Shown: positions 27,654 to 36,442, counted from the first letter of the stretch. The stretch is DNA of 44,766 nucleotides from Blastococcus sp. CCUG 61487 (GCF_005222955.1 NZ_LWUA01000048.1:1-44766), one strand, 5' to 3'. The notes: generated by a model from the letters alone, not told the origin. Program-made: numbers and translations.

Positions 27654-28457
27654 TCAGGCTCCCGTCGTCCGCGGCGGGGCGACGCCGGGCTGGTCGAGCC
27701 GGTACCCGGGCCGGCCGGCCGGCGGCGCTCCGTTGGCGTGGTGGTGGCCACCGCCGGGCTCGTCCTCGGCTCCGGTCAGGGGGCCGTCGTAGGTGATGCG
27801 GCCGGACTCGACGACGACGGCCCGGCGCAGCACCCCGGCCAGCGGACCGGCCTCGTGCGTCACGACGAGCAGCGTGGTCCCGCCGGCGGAGACGGCGGCC
27901 AGGACGTCGGCGAGCGCCTCCTGGCTGGCGGCGTCCACGCCGGCGGTCGGCTCGTCCATGATCAGCAGCTCCGGTTCGGCGGCGAGCGCGCGGGCCACGA
28001 GCACCCGGCGCTGCTGGCCGCCGGACAGCGAGGCGACGGGATCGCCCATCCGGTCGGCCAGGCCGACGGCGGCCACGGCGTCGACGACGGCCCGCCGGTC
28101 GGCCGCACCGAGGCGGCGCAGCAGGCCGAGGCGGGCCAGCCGGCCGACCGACACGACCTCGCGCACGGTGGCCGGCGCGGCGCCGCTCACCGTGTGCCGC
28201 TGCGGGACGTAGCCGATCCGGCCCCGCTCGGCCAGCCGACCCACGGGGGCGCCGAGCACCTCGACGTCGCCGTCGAGGACCGCGGCCAGCCCGAGCAGGC
28301 CCCGGGCCAGGGTCGTCTTGCCGGAGCCGTTGGAGCCGAGGACGGCGAGCGCCTCGCCGGGGCGCACGGTGAGGTCCGCGTCGCGCACGATCGCGACGTC
28401 GCCGTAGCCGATGGTGGCCGCACGCAGCCGGATCGCCGGCGGGGAGGGGGGCGCCAT
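27654..28457 (-). CDS. znuC: Zinc ABC transporter ATP-binding protein
   Basis: This ATPase subunit energises zinc import. The 267-residue product has Walker A GSNGSGKT (41-48), signature LSGGQQ (144-149) and Walker B LLIMDEP (164-170), all intact. The C-terminus carries a glycine/proline-rich tail with a short GGGHHH cluster. The ATG shares one base with the znuA stop (TGATG), so translation is coupled. Manganese transport by this family is possible, but the Zur box and histidine-rich partners favour zinc. Confidence 0.93.
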   Translation of the reverse strand: MAPPSPPAIRLRAATIGYGDVAIVRDADLTVRPGEALAVLGSNGSGKTTLARGLLGLAAVLDGDVEVLGAPVGRLAERGRIGYVPQRHTVSGAAPATVREVVSVGRLARLGLLRRLGAADRRAVVDAVAAVGLADRMGDPVASLSGGQQRRVLVARALAAEPELLIMDEPTAGVDAASQEALADVLAAVSAGGTTLLVVTHEAGPLAGVLRRAVVVESGRITYDGPLTGAEDEPGGGHHHANGAPPAGRPGYRLDQPGVAPPRTTGA

Positions 28458-29419
28458 CAGCAGGACTGGCCCGCCTGCAGCGTGGCCAGGTTGGCCCGCA
28501 TGACCTCCAGGTAGTCCTCGCCGGCGGACTCGTCGCTCAGCCCCTCGAGCGGATCGAGGACGGCGGTGTCCACCCCGGCCTCCTCGGCGACGGTCTCGGC
28601 GACCGCGGGCTCGACCAGCGTCTCGGTGTAGACGGTGGTCACGCCCCGCTCGGCGACCAGCCGGGTGATCTGGGCGAGCTCGGACGCCGCGGGCTCCTGG
28701 GAGGGGCTCAGGCCGCTGATCCCGACCACCTCGAGACCGTAGCGCTCGGCCAGGTAGCCGAAGGCGTCGTGCGCGGTGACCAGGGTGTCCACCGCGCAGT
28801 CCGCGAGGCCGGCGCTCATCTCCGCGTGGAGCCGCTCGAGGTCGGCCCGCAACGCCGCGGCGTTCTCGGCGTAGGCGTCCGCGCCGTCGGGGTCGGTCTC
28901 GGCGAGGCGCTCGGCCAGCGCGTCGCCGACGTCGGCCAGCCGGAGGGGGTCCAGCCAGAAGTGCGGGTCGACGGGGGAGTCGCCGTCGTCGTGCCCGTGG
29001 TCCTCGTCGCCGTGGTCTTCGTCGTCGTCCCCGTGCTCGTGGTCCTCGTGATCGCCGGTGAGCAGGTCGGCCGCGTCCGCGGCGTCCCACACGCGGTCAC
29101 CGCCGGAGGAGTCCGCCGCCTCGTCGAGCGCGGGCTGGAACCCGGACAGCAGGACCACCAGATCGGCTTCCTCGATCGAGGCGACGTCGCGCGGGGTGAG
29201 CTCCAGGTCGTGCGGCTCACCGCCGGGCGGGGTGAGCGCGCTGACCGAGAGCCTGTCCCCGCCGATCCGCTCCGCGGCCCACTCCAGCGGGTAGAAGCCG
29301 GCGACCACCTGCAGTTCGCCGTCCGAGCCCGCTCCGTCCTCCCCGCCACAACCGGCGGTGAGGAGCAGCGCCATGGAGGTGAGGGCCGCGCCGGCCATCC
29401 GCGTGCCCGTCGTGAACAT
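28457..29419 (-). CDS. znuA: Zinc-binding lipoprotein of ABC importer (ZnuA-type)
   Basis: This extracytoplasmic solute-binding protein captures zinc for ZnuBC. The 320-residue precursor has a signal peptide with lipobox LTAGC (20-24), so it is anchored through Cys24. Cluster A-I metal ligands are visible: His70 (GEPHDLELTP), His153 (DPHFWLDP) and the later TAHDAFGYLAERYGL histidine. Between about 124 and 143 lies the acidic His-rich loop (DHEDHEHGDDDEDHG) typical of zinc-specific members. The ATG at 29419 directly abuts a Zur-type palindrome, and a -10-like element lies inside it, so the mRNA may be leaderless. ATG at 29398 is an alternative start. Confidence 0.93.
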   Translation of the reverse strand: MFTTGTRMAGAALTSMALLLTAGCGGEDGAGSDGELQVVAGFYPLEWAAERIGGDRLSVSALTPPGGEPHDLELTPRDVASIEEADLVVLLSGFQPALDEAADSSGGDRVWDAADAADLLTGDHEDHEHGDDDEDHGDEDHGHDDGDSPVDPHFWLDPLRLADVGDALAERLAETDPDGADAYAENAAALRADLERLHAEMSAGLADCAVDTLVTAHDAFGYLAERYGLEVVGISGLSPSQEPAASELAQITRLVAERGVTTVYTETLVEPAVAETVAEEAGVDTAVLDPLEGLSDESAGEDYLEVMRANLATLQAGQSC

Positions 29420-29433
29420 GAGAACCATTCTCA
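29419..29433 (-). promoter_or_regulatory. Zur box covering the znuA start
   Basis: On the minus strand TGAGAATGGTTCTCA is a 7-1-7 inverted repeat with one mismatch. It closely matches the actinobacterial Zur consensus, about TGANAATNATTNTCA. Its last base is the A of the znuA ATG, and GAGAAT inside it is placed as a -10 for a start at that A. Binding of zinc-loaded Zur would block both polymerase and start codon. Confidence 0.75.
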
Positions 29434-29491
29434 CACAGGTCGCCCGACGGGGCGTCGTCCGGTCGTCGTGACGGTCATCGGCCACGGCCCG

Positions 29492-29506
29492 CGTACGCTG
29501 CGTACG
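29492..29506. promoter_or_regulatory. Perfect 15-bp palindrome with TACGCT -10 at the proA start
   Basis: CGTACGCTGCGTACG is a perfect 7-1-7 palindrome. It contains TACGCT (29494-29499), a -10 candidate 6 bases before the proA GTG, whose first base is the last of the palindrome. It could be an operator, or chance overlap of a -10 with a repeat. The geometry suggests a leaderless proA transcript. Confidence 0.45.
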
Positions 29507-30759
29507 TGTTCGACGTCACCGGCCTGCCGTTGATCGGTGCCGCCGCGCTGCGCGCGCGGTCGGCCGCCCGCGTGCTGCGCACCGTGCCGACGGGGGTGAA
29601 GGACGCCGCCCTCGCCGACATGGCCACCGCGCTGGTCGACCGCGCCGACGAGATCCTCGCGGCGAACGCCGCCGACGTCGCGGCCGCGCGGGAGGGCGGC
29701 ACCCCTGAGGCGATCCTGGACCGGCTGAGCCTGGACGCGGGGCGGATCGCGGGCGTGGCCGACGCGCTGCGCCAGCTGATCGCGCTGCCCGACCCGGTGG
29801 GCGACGTCGTCCGCGGGTCGCGGCTGGCCAACGGGCTGGAGCTGCGCCAGGTCCGGGTGCCGCTCGGCGTCGTCGGCATCGTGTACGAGGCGCGCCCGAA
29901 CGTGACCGTCGACGCTGCGGGGCTGTGCCTGAAGAGCGGCAACGCAGCGCTGCTGCGCGGGTCGGCGTCGGCGTTCGGCACCAACACCGCGCTCGTCGCC
30001 GTCCTGACCGAGGCGGGGGAGAAGGCCGGTCTGCCCGCCGGGTTCGTCGAGCTGCTCCCGGCCGACCGCGCGTCGGTCGGGGAGCTGCTGAGCGCCCGCG
30101 GCGCGGTCGACGTGGTGATCCCGCGGGGTGGCGCCTCGCTGATCCAGCGCGTGGTGCGCGAGTCGCGGGTTCCCGTCATCGAGACCGGCGAGGGCAACTG
30201 CCACGTGTACGTGGACGCGTCGGCCGATCCGGCCGTCGCCGAGGACGTGGTGCTCAACTCCAAGACCCATCGGGTCAGCGTGTGCAACAGCGCCGAGACG
30301 CTGCTGGTGCACCGCGACTACCCGCACCTGCCCCGGCTGCTCGCGGCCCTGGCCGGCTCCGGGGTGACCCTGCACGGCGACGACGCGGCGCGCGGGGCGA
30401 ACGAGGCCGTCGTCCCGGCGACCGACGAGGACTGGGCCGCCGAGTACCTGTCCATGGACCTGGCCGTGCGGGTCGTCGACGACCTGCCGCAGGCGCTGGA
30501 TCACATCCAGCGGTGGAGCACCGGCCACACCGAGGCGATCGTCTCCGACTCGGCCGATGCCATCGCCACCTTCACCGCGGGTGTCGACGCCGCGGCCGTG
30601 CTGGTGAACGCGTCCACCCGGTTCACCGACGGCGGCGAGTTCGGGTTCGGCGCCGAGATCGGCATCTCCACCCAGAAGTTGCACGCACGGGGCCCGCTGG
30701 GCCTGCCCGAGCTGACCTCGACCACCTACGTCGTGACCGGCCGCGGTCACGTCCGCTGA
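29506..30759 (+). CDS. proA: Gamma-glutamyl phosphate reductase
   Basis: This enzyme performs the second step of proline synthesis, NADPH reduction of glutamyl-5-phosphate. The 417-residue product is of aldehyde-dehydrogenase fold, with the catalytic Cys260 in [11 protein letters not shown] and the ending [22 protein letters not shown] typical of ProA. The GTG start has no Shine-Dalgarno but a TACGCT -10 candidate 6 bases upstream. It diverges from znuA across 86 bases. The MoxR-type ATPase gene follows on the same strand, as in the M. tuberculosis Rv2427c-Rv2426c order. Confidence 0.97.
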   Translation: MFDVTGLPLIGAAALRARSAARVLRTVPTGVKDAALADMATALVDRADEILAANAADVAAAREGGTPEAILDRLSLDAGRIAGVADALRQLIALPDPVGDVVRGSRLANGLELRQVRVPLGVVGIVYEARPNVTVDAAGLCLKSGNAALLRGSASAFGTNTALVAVLTEAGEKAGLPAGFVELLPADRASVGELLSARGAVDVVIPRGGASLIQRVVRESRVPVIETGEGNCHVYVDASADPAVAEDVVLNSKTHRVSVCNSAETLLVHRDYPHLPRLLAALAGSGVTLHGDDAARGANEAVVPATDEDWAAEYLSMDLAVRVVDDLPQALDHIQRWSTGHTEAIVSDSADAIATFTAGVDAAAVLVNASTRFTDGGEFGFGAEIGISTQKLHARGPLGLPELTSTTYVVTGRGHVR

Positions 30760-30797
30760 CCGTCCATCCGGCCACCCCACCGCACCAGGAGCCCCCC

Positions 30798-31679
30798 TTG
30801 CCCCCGTCGCAGTCCCCCCACTTCTCCTCGGTCACCGACGTCAGCAAGCGGCTGTCGACGGCGGGCTACCTGCCCGACGCGCAGATCGCCACGACGGTGT
30901 TCCTCGCCGACCGCCTGGGCAAGCCGCTGCTCGTCGAGGGGCCCGCCGGCACCGGCAAGACCGAGCTGGCCAAGGCGCTGGCCGCCTCCACGGGCTCGGA
31001 GCTGATCCGGCTGCAGTGCTACGAGGGTCTCGACGAGGCCCGCGCGCTGTACGAGTGGAACTACAAGAAGCAGCTGCTGCGCATCCAGGCGTCGCAGGGC
31101 ACCGACGGCGCCGACTGGGACACCGTCCACGACGACATCTTCGGCGAGGAGTTCCTGCTCTCCCGGCCGCTGCTCACCGCGATCCGGCGCACCGAGCCGA
31201 CGGTGCTGCTCATCGACGAGACCGACAAGGCCGACGTCGAGGTCGAGGGCCTGCTGCTGGAGGTGCTGTCGGACTTCCAGGTGACCATCCCGGAGCTCGG
31301 CACCGTCACCGCCACCCGCCGGCCGATGGTGGTGCTCACCTCGAACGCCACCCGCGAGCTCTCCGAGGCGCTCAAGCGCCGCTGCCTCTACTTGGCGCTG
31401 GACTACCCGTCGGCCGAGCGGGAGCGCGAGATCGTGCTGTCGCGGGTCCCGGACCTCGCTCCCGGCCTGGCCGAGCAGCTCGTCCGCACGGTGCGGGCCC
31501 TGCGGGCCATGGAGCTGAAGAAGTCGCCGTCGATCTCCGAGACCCTCGACTGGGCGCAGACGCTGCTGGAGCTGGGCCTGGACACCCTCGACGAGCCGGC
31601 GGTGGCCTCCACCCTGGGGGTGGTGCTCAAGCACGCCAGCGACCAGGACCGGGCCGCGGCCGAGCTGCGGCTGAACTGA
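30798..31679 (+). CDS. MoxR-family AAA+ ATPase
   Basis: This 293-residue chaperone-like AAA+ ATPase has Walker A EGPAGTGKT (47-55), Walker B LLIDETDKAD (about 137-146) and the sensor sequence VVLTSNATRELSEALKRRC. Such ATPases are nearly always paired with a VWA-domain protein and are thought to remodel or mature protein complexes; the closest functional analogues are CoxD-like. The start is TTG at 30798: CAGGAG lies 6 bases upstream, and similarity begins right after it; no ATG or GTG fits. The VWA gene overlaps its stop by one base (TGATG). The target complex cannot be inferred from the neighbours. Confidence 0.92.
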   Translation: MPPSQSPHFSSVTDVSKRLSTAGYLPDAQIATTVFLADRLGKPLLVEGPAGTGKTELAKALAASTGSELIRLQCYEGLDEARALYEWNYKKQLLRIQASQGTDGADWDTVHDDIFGEEFLLSRPLLTAIRRTEPTVLLIDETDKADVEVEGLLLEVLSDFQVTIPELGTVTATRRPMVVLTSNATRELSEALKRRCLYLALDYPSAEREREIVLSRVPDLAPGLAEQLVRTVRALRAMELKKSPSISETLDWAQTLLELGLDTLDEPAVASTLGVVLKHASDQDRAAAELRLN

Positions 31680-33112
31680 TGAGCGCGCCCGTGATCCGAC
31701 CGGGGGAGCCCGGCGGGCTGGCGGGGCACCTGGACGGCTTCGTCCGTGCGGTGCGGGAGGCCGGCATCCCGGTGGGCATCAGCCAGGCCGTCGACGCAGC
31801 GGAGATCCTCACCGTCGTCGACCTGCTCGACCGCGAGCAGCTCCGGCACGGGCTCGCGGCGGTGCTGCTGCAGCGGGCCGCCCAGCGGCCGGCGTACGAC
31901 GTGCTGTTCGACCTGTGGTGGCCGCTCACCGACCGCCCGGCCACCGGCGGTGACGCGGACGAGTCGGCCGAGGGCGGGGAGCCCGGGCAGCCGTCGGACG
32001 GTCCCCGCGGGGACGACCCCGAGGCAGCCAAGCGGATGCGGGAGGAGCTGCTCCGACTGCTGCTCGACGGCGACGAGGAGGAGCTGCGCCGCTTCGCCCG
32101 CCAGGCCGTCGACCAGCTCGGGCGTGGACAGGCCAGCCCGTCCGGGCAGTCGTTCTTCAGCTACCGGGTCATGCGGGCGCTCTCGCCCGACACCCTCGTC
32201 TCCCAGTTGCTCGCCGGCCTGCTCGCCGAGGGGGACCGGGGCGGCCTGAACGAGCAGGTGGCCCGCCGGACCATCCGCGAGCGGCTCGACAAGTTCAAGG
32301 CGGCCATCGAGGCGGAGGTGCGCCGGCGGACTGCCGCCGAGAAGGGGCGCGACCGGGTCGCGAAGAGCGCGGTACGGCCGCTCGCCGACCAGATCGACTT
32401 CCTCCGGGCGCAGTCCTCGGACCTCGCCGAGCTGCGCCGCGCGGTGACCCCGCTCGCGCGACGGCTCGCCGTCCGGCTGTCCGCGCGCCGGAAGATGGGA
32501 CGCCAGGGCCGGCTGGACTTCCGCAAGACGGTACGGGCGTCCCTGGGCACCGGCGGGGTCCCCGTCGTGACCCACCACCGGCCGCGCAAGATCCACAAGC
32601 CCGAGCTGGTCGTCCTCTGCGACATCAGCGGCTCGGTGGCCGGCTTCAGCCACTTCACCCTCATGCTGACCCAGGCGCTGCGCGAGCACTTCACCGGCGT
32701 GCGCGCCTTCGCCTTCGTCGACTCCACCGACGAGGTCACCCGCTTCTTCCGGCCGGGCGCCGATGTGGCTGATGCCGTCACGCGGATCGGCCAGGAGGCG
32801 CAGGTGGTCTCCTTCGACGGCCACAGCGACTACGGGACCGCGTTCGAGACGTTCGCCGACCGCTGGGCCTCGGCCGTCGGACCGAAGACCTCCCTGCTCG
32901 TGCTGGGGGACGGCCGGACCAACTACCGGCCGGCGGGCGTGCCCGTGCTGGCCGGGCTGGTGCAGAAGGCGCGGTCGGCCCACTGGCTGAACCCGGAGCC
33001 GCGGGCGCAGTGGGGGAGCGGGGACTCCGCCGCCGACCGCTACGGCGAGGTCGTCGACATGGTCGAGTGCCGCAACGCAGCCCAGCTGGCCGACTTCATC
33101 ACCACGCTCTGA
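31679..33112 (+). CDS. VWA domain-containing CoxE-like protein
   Basis: The 477-residue partner of the MoxR ATPase has an N-terminal helical region, a low-complexity acidic linker (about 95-125) and a C-terminal von Willebrand A domain. The VWA metal-ion site is DISGS (315-319), and the segment [18 protein letters not shown] is typical of the CoxE family. No signal peptide or membrane helix is visible, so it is probably cytosolic. With the ATPase it should form a MoxR-VWA remodelling pair. M. tuberculosis has the same pair at Rv2426c-Rv2425c. A strong terminator hairpin follows at once. Confidence 0.9.
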   Translation: MSAPVIRPGEPGGLAGHLDGFVRAVREAGIPVGISQAVDAAEILTVVDLLDREQLRHGLAAVLLQRAAQRPAYDVLFDLWWPLTDRPATGGDADESAEGGEPGQPSDGPRGDDPEAAKRMREELLRLLLDGDEEELRRFARQAVDQLGRGQASPSGQSFFSYRVMRALSPDTLVSQLLAGLLAEGDRGGLNEQVARRTIRERLDKFKAAIEAEVRRRTAAEKGRDRVAKSAVRPLADQIDFLRAQSSDLAELRRAVTPLARRLAVRLSARRKMGRQGRLDFRKTVRASLGTGGVPVVTHHRPRKIHKPELVVLCDISGSVAGFSHFTLMLTQALREHFTGVRAFAFVDSTDEVTRFFRPGADVADAVTRIGQEAQVVSFDGHSDYGTAFETFADRWASAVGPKTSLLVLGDGRTNYRPAGVPVLAGLVQKARSAHWLNPEPRAQWGSGDSAADRYGEVVDMVECRNAAQLADFITTL

Positions 33113-33165
33113 CGACGTCCCCCTGCCGGACCGACCGCTCGCGGCGGGGCCGGCAGGGGGCGTCG
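33113..33165 (+). terminator. Terminator after the MoxR-VWA pair
   Basis: CGACGTCCCCCTGCCGG (33113-33129) pairs with CCGGCAGGGGGCGTCG (33150-33165) with a single bulge, directly after the stop codon. Confidence 0.75.
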
Positions 33166-33438
33166 GGCACGGCTGCCCGGCGGGTGTGCCGACCCCCACA
33201 CCACGACATGCGGAACCGGCCCGTAACCATCCGGCGGTCCGGCCGTTGGTCAGCGCGGTGTCCGACCGTCGCGTCGGCACCGCCGCACCGCGAGAGGGCG
33301 GAACGCCCGCGACCGGCTGCACGGGGGAGCCGGTCGCCGCGGTCCGCGGCGACCCGGCCCCTGTTCGGCGTCGGGCCCCGTCGAACCGGGACCGGTCCGG
33401 CCAGGGCCGGCCCCGGTGGGGGCCGATACGCTCGGTGC
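33166..33438 (+). other. Non-coding gap before nadD
   Basis: With the terminator just before it, this makes a 326-base gene-free stretch. I see no protein-like frame. It has several GC-rich short inverted repeats such as GGACCGGTCC, and ends with TACGCT (33427-33432), the likely -10 of nadD. Confidence 0.5.
33427..33432 (+). promoter_or_regulatory. -10 (TACGCT) for leaderless nadD
   Basis: TACGCT ends exactly 6 bases before the GTG start at 33439. No ribosome binding site is present. The element is identical to the one before proA. Confidence 0.5.
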
Positions 33439-34176
33439 GTGACGGGCGGGCGGATCGGAGTGATGGGCGGCACGTTCGACCCCATCCACCACGGGCACCT
33501 CGTGGCGGCCAGCGAGGTCGCCGGCCTCTTCGGGCTCGACGAGGTGGTGTTCGTGCCGACCGGTCAGCCGTGGCAGAAGAGCGACCGGCAGGTGAGCCCG
33601 GCCGAGGACCGGTACCTCATGACCGTGATCGCGACGGCGTCCAATCCGCGGTTCTCGGTGAGCCGGGTGGACATCGACCGCGGCGGCCCGACGTACACGA
33701 TCGACACGCTGGTCGACCTGCGGGCACAGCGGCCGGACGCGGAGCTCTTCTTCATCACCGGCGCCGACGCGCTGGCCCAGATCATGACCTGGCGGGACGG
33801 CGACAAGTGCTTCGATCTGGCGCACTTCATCGGTGTGACCCGCCCGGGCTACACGCTGGCCGACTCCGACCTGCCCGCCGGTCGGGTCAGCCTGGTCGAG
33901 ATCCCTGCGCTGGCCATCAGCTCGAGCGACTGCCGCGATCGCGTGGCCCGCGGCATGCCGGTCTGGTACCTGGTGCCCGACGGCGTGGTGCAGTACATCG
34001 AGAAGCGGAGCCTGTACCGCGAGGGCTTCCGCCGCCGCCCCGCGGCCATCACCGACAGCGGCCGAGCCGCCGGTAGCGACCTACCGAGCGGGGACGTGCC
34101 GACCTACGACCGCCCGCCGCCGTCCTCCGGCCCCACACCCGATGCCCGCCCCGATCTCTCGGAGGTACCCAGATGA
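33439..34176 (+). CDS. nadD: Nicotinate-nucleotide adenylyltransferase
   Basis: NadD makes nicotinate adenine dinucleotide from NaMN and ATP. The 245-residue product has the nucleotidyltransferase motif [12 protein letters not shown] near the N-terminus and the [13 protein letters not shown] motif near residue 165. The core ends near [11 protein letters not shown], and about 48 Pro/Arg/Asp-rich residues follow that are not part of the usual family. The GTG start is supported by the TACGCT element 6 bases upstream; the open frame upstream has no protein content. The rsfS ATG overlaps its stop (ATGA). Confidence 0.95.
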   Translation: MTGGRIGVMGGTFDPIHHGHLVAASEVAGLFGLDEVVFVPTGQPWQKSDRQVSPAEDRYLMTVIATASNPRFSVSRVDIDRGGPTYTIDTLVDLRAQRPDAELFFITGADALAQIMTWRDGDKCFDLAHFIGVTRPGYTLADSDLPAGRVSLVEIPALAISSSDCRDRVARGMPVWYLVPDGVVQYIEKRSLYREGFRRRPAAITDSGRAAGSDLPSGDVPTYDRPPPSSGPTPDARPDLSEVPR

Positions 34177-34586
34177 CCGCCACGGCCGAGGCGCGCGAGA
34201 CCGCGCTGCTCGCCGCCCAGGCGGCTGCCGACAAGCTGGCCACGGACGTCTCGATCGTCGACGTCAGTGACCGCCTGGCCATCACCGACGCGTTCGTCCT
34301 CGCGTCCGCGCCCAACGAGCGCCAGGTCCAGGCGATCGTCGATGCGGTCGAGGAGCGGCTGCGCGAGCACGGCGTCAAGCCGGTGCGTCGCGAGGGCGTG
34401 GCCGAGGCCCGCTGGGTGCTCCTGGACTTCGTCGACGTCGTCGTGCACGTCCAGCACGCGGAGGAGCGCGCGTACTACGCGCTCGAGCGGTTGTGGAAGG
34501 ACTGCCCGACGATCCCCTTCGTCGACCGGTCGGTGCCGGCGAACGCCGGCGACGAGGCGACGGCTCCGGACTCCGCCGACCGGTGA
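34173..34586 (+). CDS. rsfS: Ribosome silencing factor RsfS
   Basis: RsfS binds ribosomal protein L14 and prevents subunit joining when nutrients are scarce. The 137-residue product has the nucleotidyltransferase-like DUF143 fold with the conserved segments [22 protein letters not shown] (about 30-51) and [24 protein letters not shown]. It is translationally coupled to nadD upstream and to the phosphatase gene downstream (GTGA), the operon seen in M. tuberculosis as Rv2421c-Rv2420c-Rv2419c. Confidence 0.95.
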   Translation: MTATAEARETALLAAQAAADKLATDVSIVDVSDRLAITDAFVLASAPNERQVQAIVDAVEERLREHGVKPVRREGVAEARWVLLDFVDVVVHVQHAEERAYYALERLWKDCPTIPFVDRSVPANAGDEATAPDSADR

Positions 34587-35326
34587 GCCGGGTCGAGGGG
34601 ACGCCGGCGCTGCCCGTCGGACGGGTGCTGCTGTGGCGGCACGGTCGGACGGAGTGGAACGCCAGCGGGCGGTTCCAGGGACGGTTGGACCCTCCGCTGG
34701 ACGACGTCGGCCGGCGCCAGGCCGTCGAGGCCGCGCCGCACCTGATGGCATCGGCAGGTCTCGGCACCGACACGGTCGTCGTCTCCAGCGACCTCGCTCG
34801 TGCCGCCGACACCGCCGCCGAGCTCGGCGCGCGCCTCGGTGTGCCGGTGCGCCTCGATGCCCGGCTGCAGGAGCACGGCATGGGCGCATGGGAAGGGCTC
34901 ACCCGCGCCGAGGTCGCCGACCGGCATCCCGACCAGTACGCCGACTGGCTGGCCGGGCGCCCGGTGCGAGGTCGTGGCGGCGAGGAGCCGGACGAGGTGG
35001 CCGCCCGCGCCCTGGCCGCGCTGCTGGAGCTGCCGTCGGCGCCCGTGGCCGTCGTGGTGACGCACGGCGGCACCAGTGGCCGGCTCATCGAGCGGCTGCT
35101 CGGGCTCGCGCCGCAGCAGCGCCGGCTGTTCGGACCACTGGGCAACTGCGCCTGGAGCGAGCTGGTCGAGCAGTCGGGCAGCTGGCGGCTGATGCGGCAC
35201 AACGTGTCGGCTCCCCGCCTGGAGACCCCTCGGGTCGAGGGCGGCGCCCCGGCGGCTGTCCGCATGGGAGCCACTCCCGAGGAGGGTGGTCCGGGCCCGA
35301 TCGGCGACGCCGACGCCGTCGGCTGA
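34583..35326 (+). CDS. Histidine phosphatase family protein (GpgP-like by position)
   Basis: The 247-residue product is a phosphoglycerate-mutase-like phosphatase. The catalytic motif is RHGRTEWN (19-26, nucleophile His20), with the second histidine in VVVTHGGTSG. The C-terminal 30 residues are a Gly/Pro/Glu-rich tail. At this location M. tuberculosis has Rv2419c (GpgP), glucosyl-3-phosphoglycerate phosphatase of the methylglucose lipopolysaccharide pathway. Synteny suggests orthology, but the substrate is not proven, and no gpgS gene lies in the window. The GTG start overlaps the rsfS stop. Confidence 0.88.
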   Translation: MSRVEGTPALPVGRVLLWRHGRTEWNASGRFQGRLDPPLDDVGRRQAVEAAPHLMASAGLGTDTVVVSSDLARAADTAAELGARLGVPVRLDARLQEHGMGAWEGLTRAEVADRHPDQYADWLAGRPVRGRGGEEPDEVAARALAALLELPSAPVAVVVTHGGTSGRLIERLLGLAPQQRRLFGPLGNCAWSELVEQSGSWRLMRHNVSAPRLETPRVEGGAPAAVRMGATPEEGGPGPIGDADAVG

Positions 35327-35381
35327 CCGCTGCTCCGTGCCCGTAGGAGGACGGGGCGGTCGAGCCGGGCGGGCGGACGGC

Positions 35382-35387
35382 TAGCCT
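35382..35387 (+). promoter_or_regulatory. -10 (TAGCCT) for leaderless degV-like gene
   Basis: TAGCCT ends 6 bases before the GTG at 35394, without a ribosome binding site in the gap. Confidence 0.45.
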
Positions 35388-35393
35388 CGCCGG

Positions 35394-36284
35394 GTGCCTG
35401 TTGCCGTCGTGACCGATTCGACGGCCTACCTGCCTCCGGAGCTCCTCGAGCAATACGACATCGCGGTGGTGCCGCTGTACGTGGTGCTCGGTGCCGGCTC
35501 CGGGCGCGAGGGCGAGTCCATCGGCCCCGACGAGGTGGCGCAGGTGTTGTCCACCCGTGGTGGGCGGGTCACGACGTCGCGGCCGAGCCCGGACGACTTC
35601 GCGGCCGCCTACCGGCGGCTGCTGGACGCGGGGGCCGAACGGATCGTCTCGGTGCACCTCTCCGCCGAGCTGTCCGGCACGTGGGACGCCGCGCGACTCG
35701 CGGCCGCGGAGATCGGTGGGGACGTCGTCACCGTGGTGGACACCCGGTCCGCGGCGATGGGGAACGGGTTCCCGGTGCTGGCTGCTGCCCGCACGGCGCG
35801 GGCCGGCGGTGACGCCGCCGCCGTCGCGGCGGCGGCGGAGAAGGCGGCCGGTGTCACGAGGACGTTCTTCGTCGTGGACACCCTCGAGCACCTGCGCAGG
35901 GGCGGACGGATCGGTTCGGCCGCGGCCCTCCTCGGCTCCGCGTTGGCCGTCAAGCCGGTGCTGCACGTGGTCGACGGCCGGGTGGTGGTGCTGGAGAAGG
36001 TCCGCACCTCGGCGCGGGCGATGAATCGGCTCGTGCAACGGGTGGTGGAGGAGGTCGGCGGCGGCGTCGCGGACCTCGCCGTGCACCACCTCGCCGCCCC
36101 CGAGAAGGCCGAGCAACTGGCGGCCGACCTCCGCGATCAGGTGCCCACCGTTCGCGACCTGTACGTGAGCGAGCTCGGCGCGGCCATCGGCGCGCACGTC
36201 GGACCGGGCGCCGTGGGAGTGGTCGTCGCCCCGGAGCCGGCGGATCGCGTGGCCCACGACGCCGAGGACCCGGCCGAGGACTGA
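35394..36284 (+). CDS. DegV family fatty-acid-binding protein
   Basis: The 296-residue protein starts with the family motif VAVVTDSTAYLPPEL and contains TSRPSPDDF, VHLSAELSGTWDAARLAA and LEHLRRGGRIG, which form the fatty-acid pocket of DegV proteins. In Firmicutes related FakB proteins present fatty acids to the kinase FakA. No FakA/DAK gene is in the window, so whether this protein feeds such a kinase is unknown. The M. tuberculosis counterpart, Rv2417c, lies in the same order before comEA. A TAGCCT -10 candidate 6 bases before the GTG suggests a leaderless mRNA. Confidence 0.93.
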   Translation: MPVAVVTDSTAYLPPELLEQYDIAVVPLYVVLGAGSGREGESIGPDEVAQVLSTRGGRVTTSRPSPDDFAAAYRRLLDAGAERIVSVHLSAELSGTWDAARLAAAEIGGDVVTVVDTRSAAMGNGFPVLAAARTARAGGDAAAVAAAAEKAAGVTRTFFVVDTLEHLRRGGRIGSAAALLGSALAVKPVLHVVDGRVVVLEKVRTSARAMNRLVQRVVEEVGGGVADLAVHHLAAPEKAEQLAADLRDQVPTVRDLYVSELGAAIGAHVGPGAVGVVVAPEPADRVAHDAEDPAED

Positions 36285-36363
36285 CCCGGGCGTCGACGGT
36301 CGCCGTGCGGCTCGTCGTGTCATGCGGACACCCTGGCCGCACGAGGTGATCAGCCGCCTCTCG

Positions 36364-36391
36364 GTGTCCACAACCACCGCCTCTGTCCACA
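36364..36391 (+). repeat. Paired TGTCCACAACC repeats (DnaA-box-like) before comEA
   Basis: GTGTCCACA (36364-36372) and CTGTCCACA (36383-36391), each followed by ACC, lie 19 bases apart. Each differs from the actinobacterial DnaA box TTGTCCACA only in the first base. They are upstream of comEA and could bind DnaA or another factor. Confidence 0.4.
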
Positions 36392-36429
36392 ACCGCTCGC
36401 GGGACCGGCCGTGGGTCGGTCGGGCTTCC

Positions 36430-36435
36430 TAGCGT
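36430..36435 (+). promoter_or_regulatory. -10 (TAGCGT) for comEA
   Basis: TAGCGT ends 7 bases before the GTG at 36443, consistent with leaderless transcription of the comEA-comEC pair. Confidence 0.4.
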
Positions 36436-36442
36436 CGGCCGG

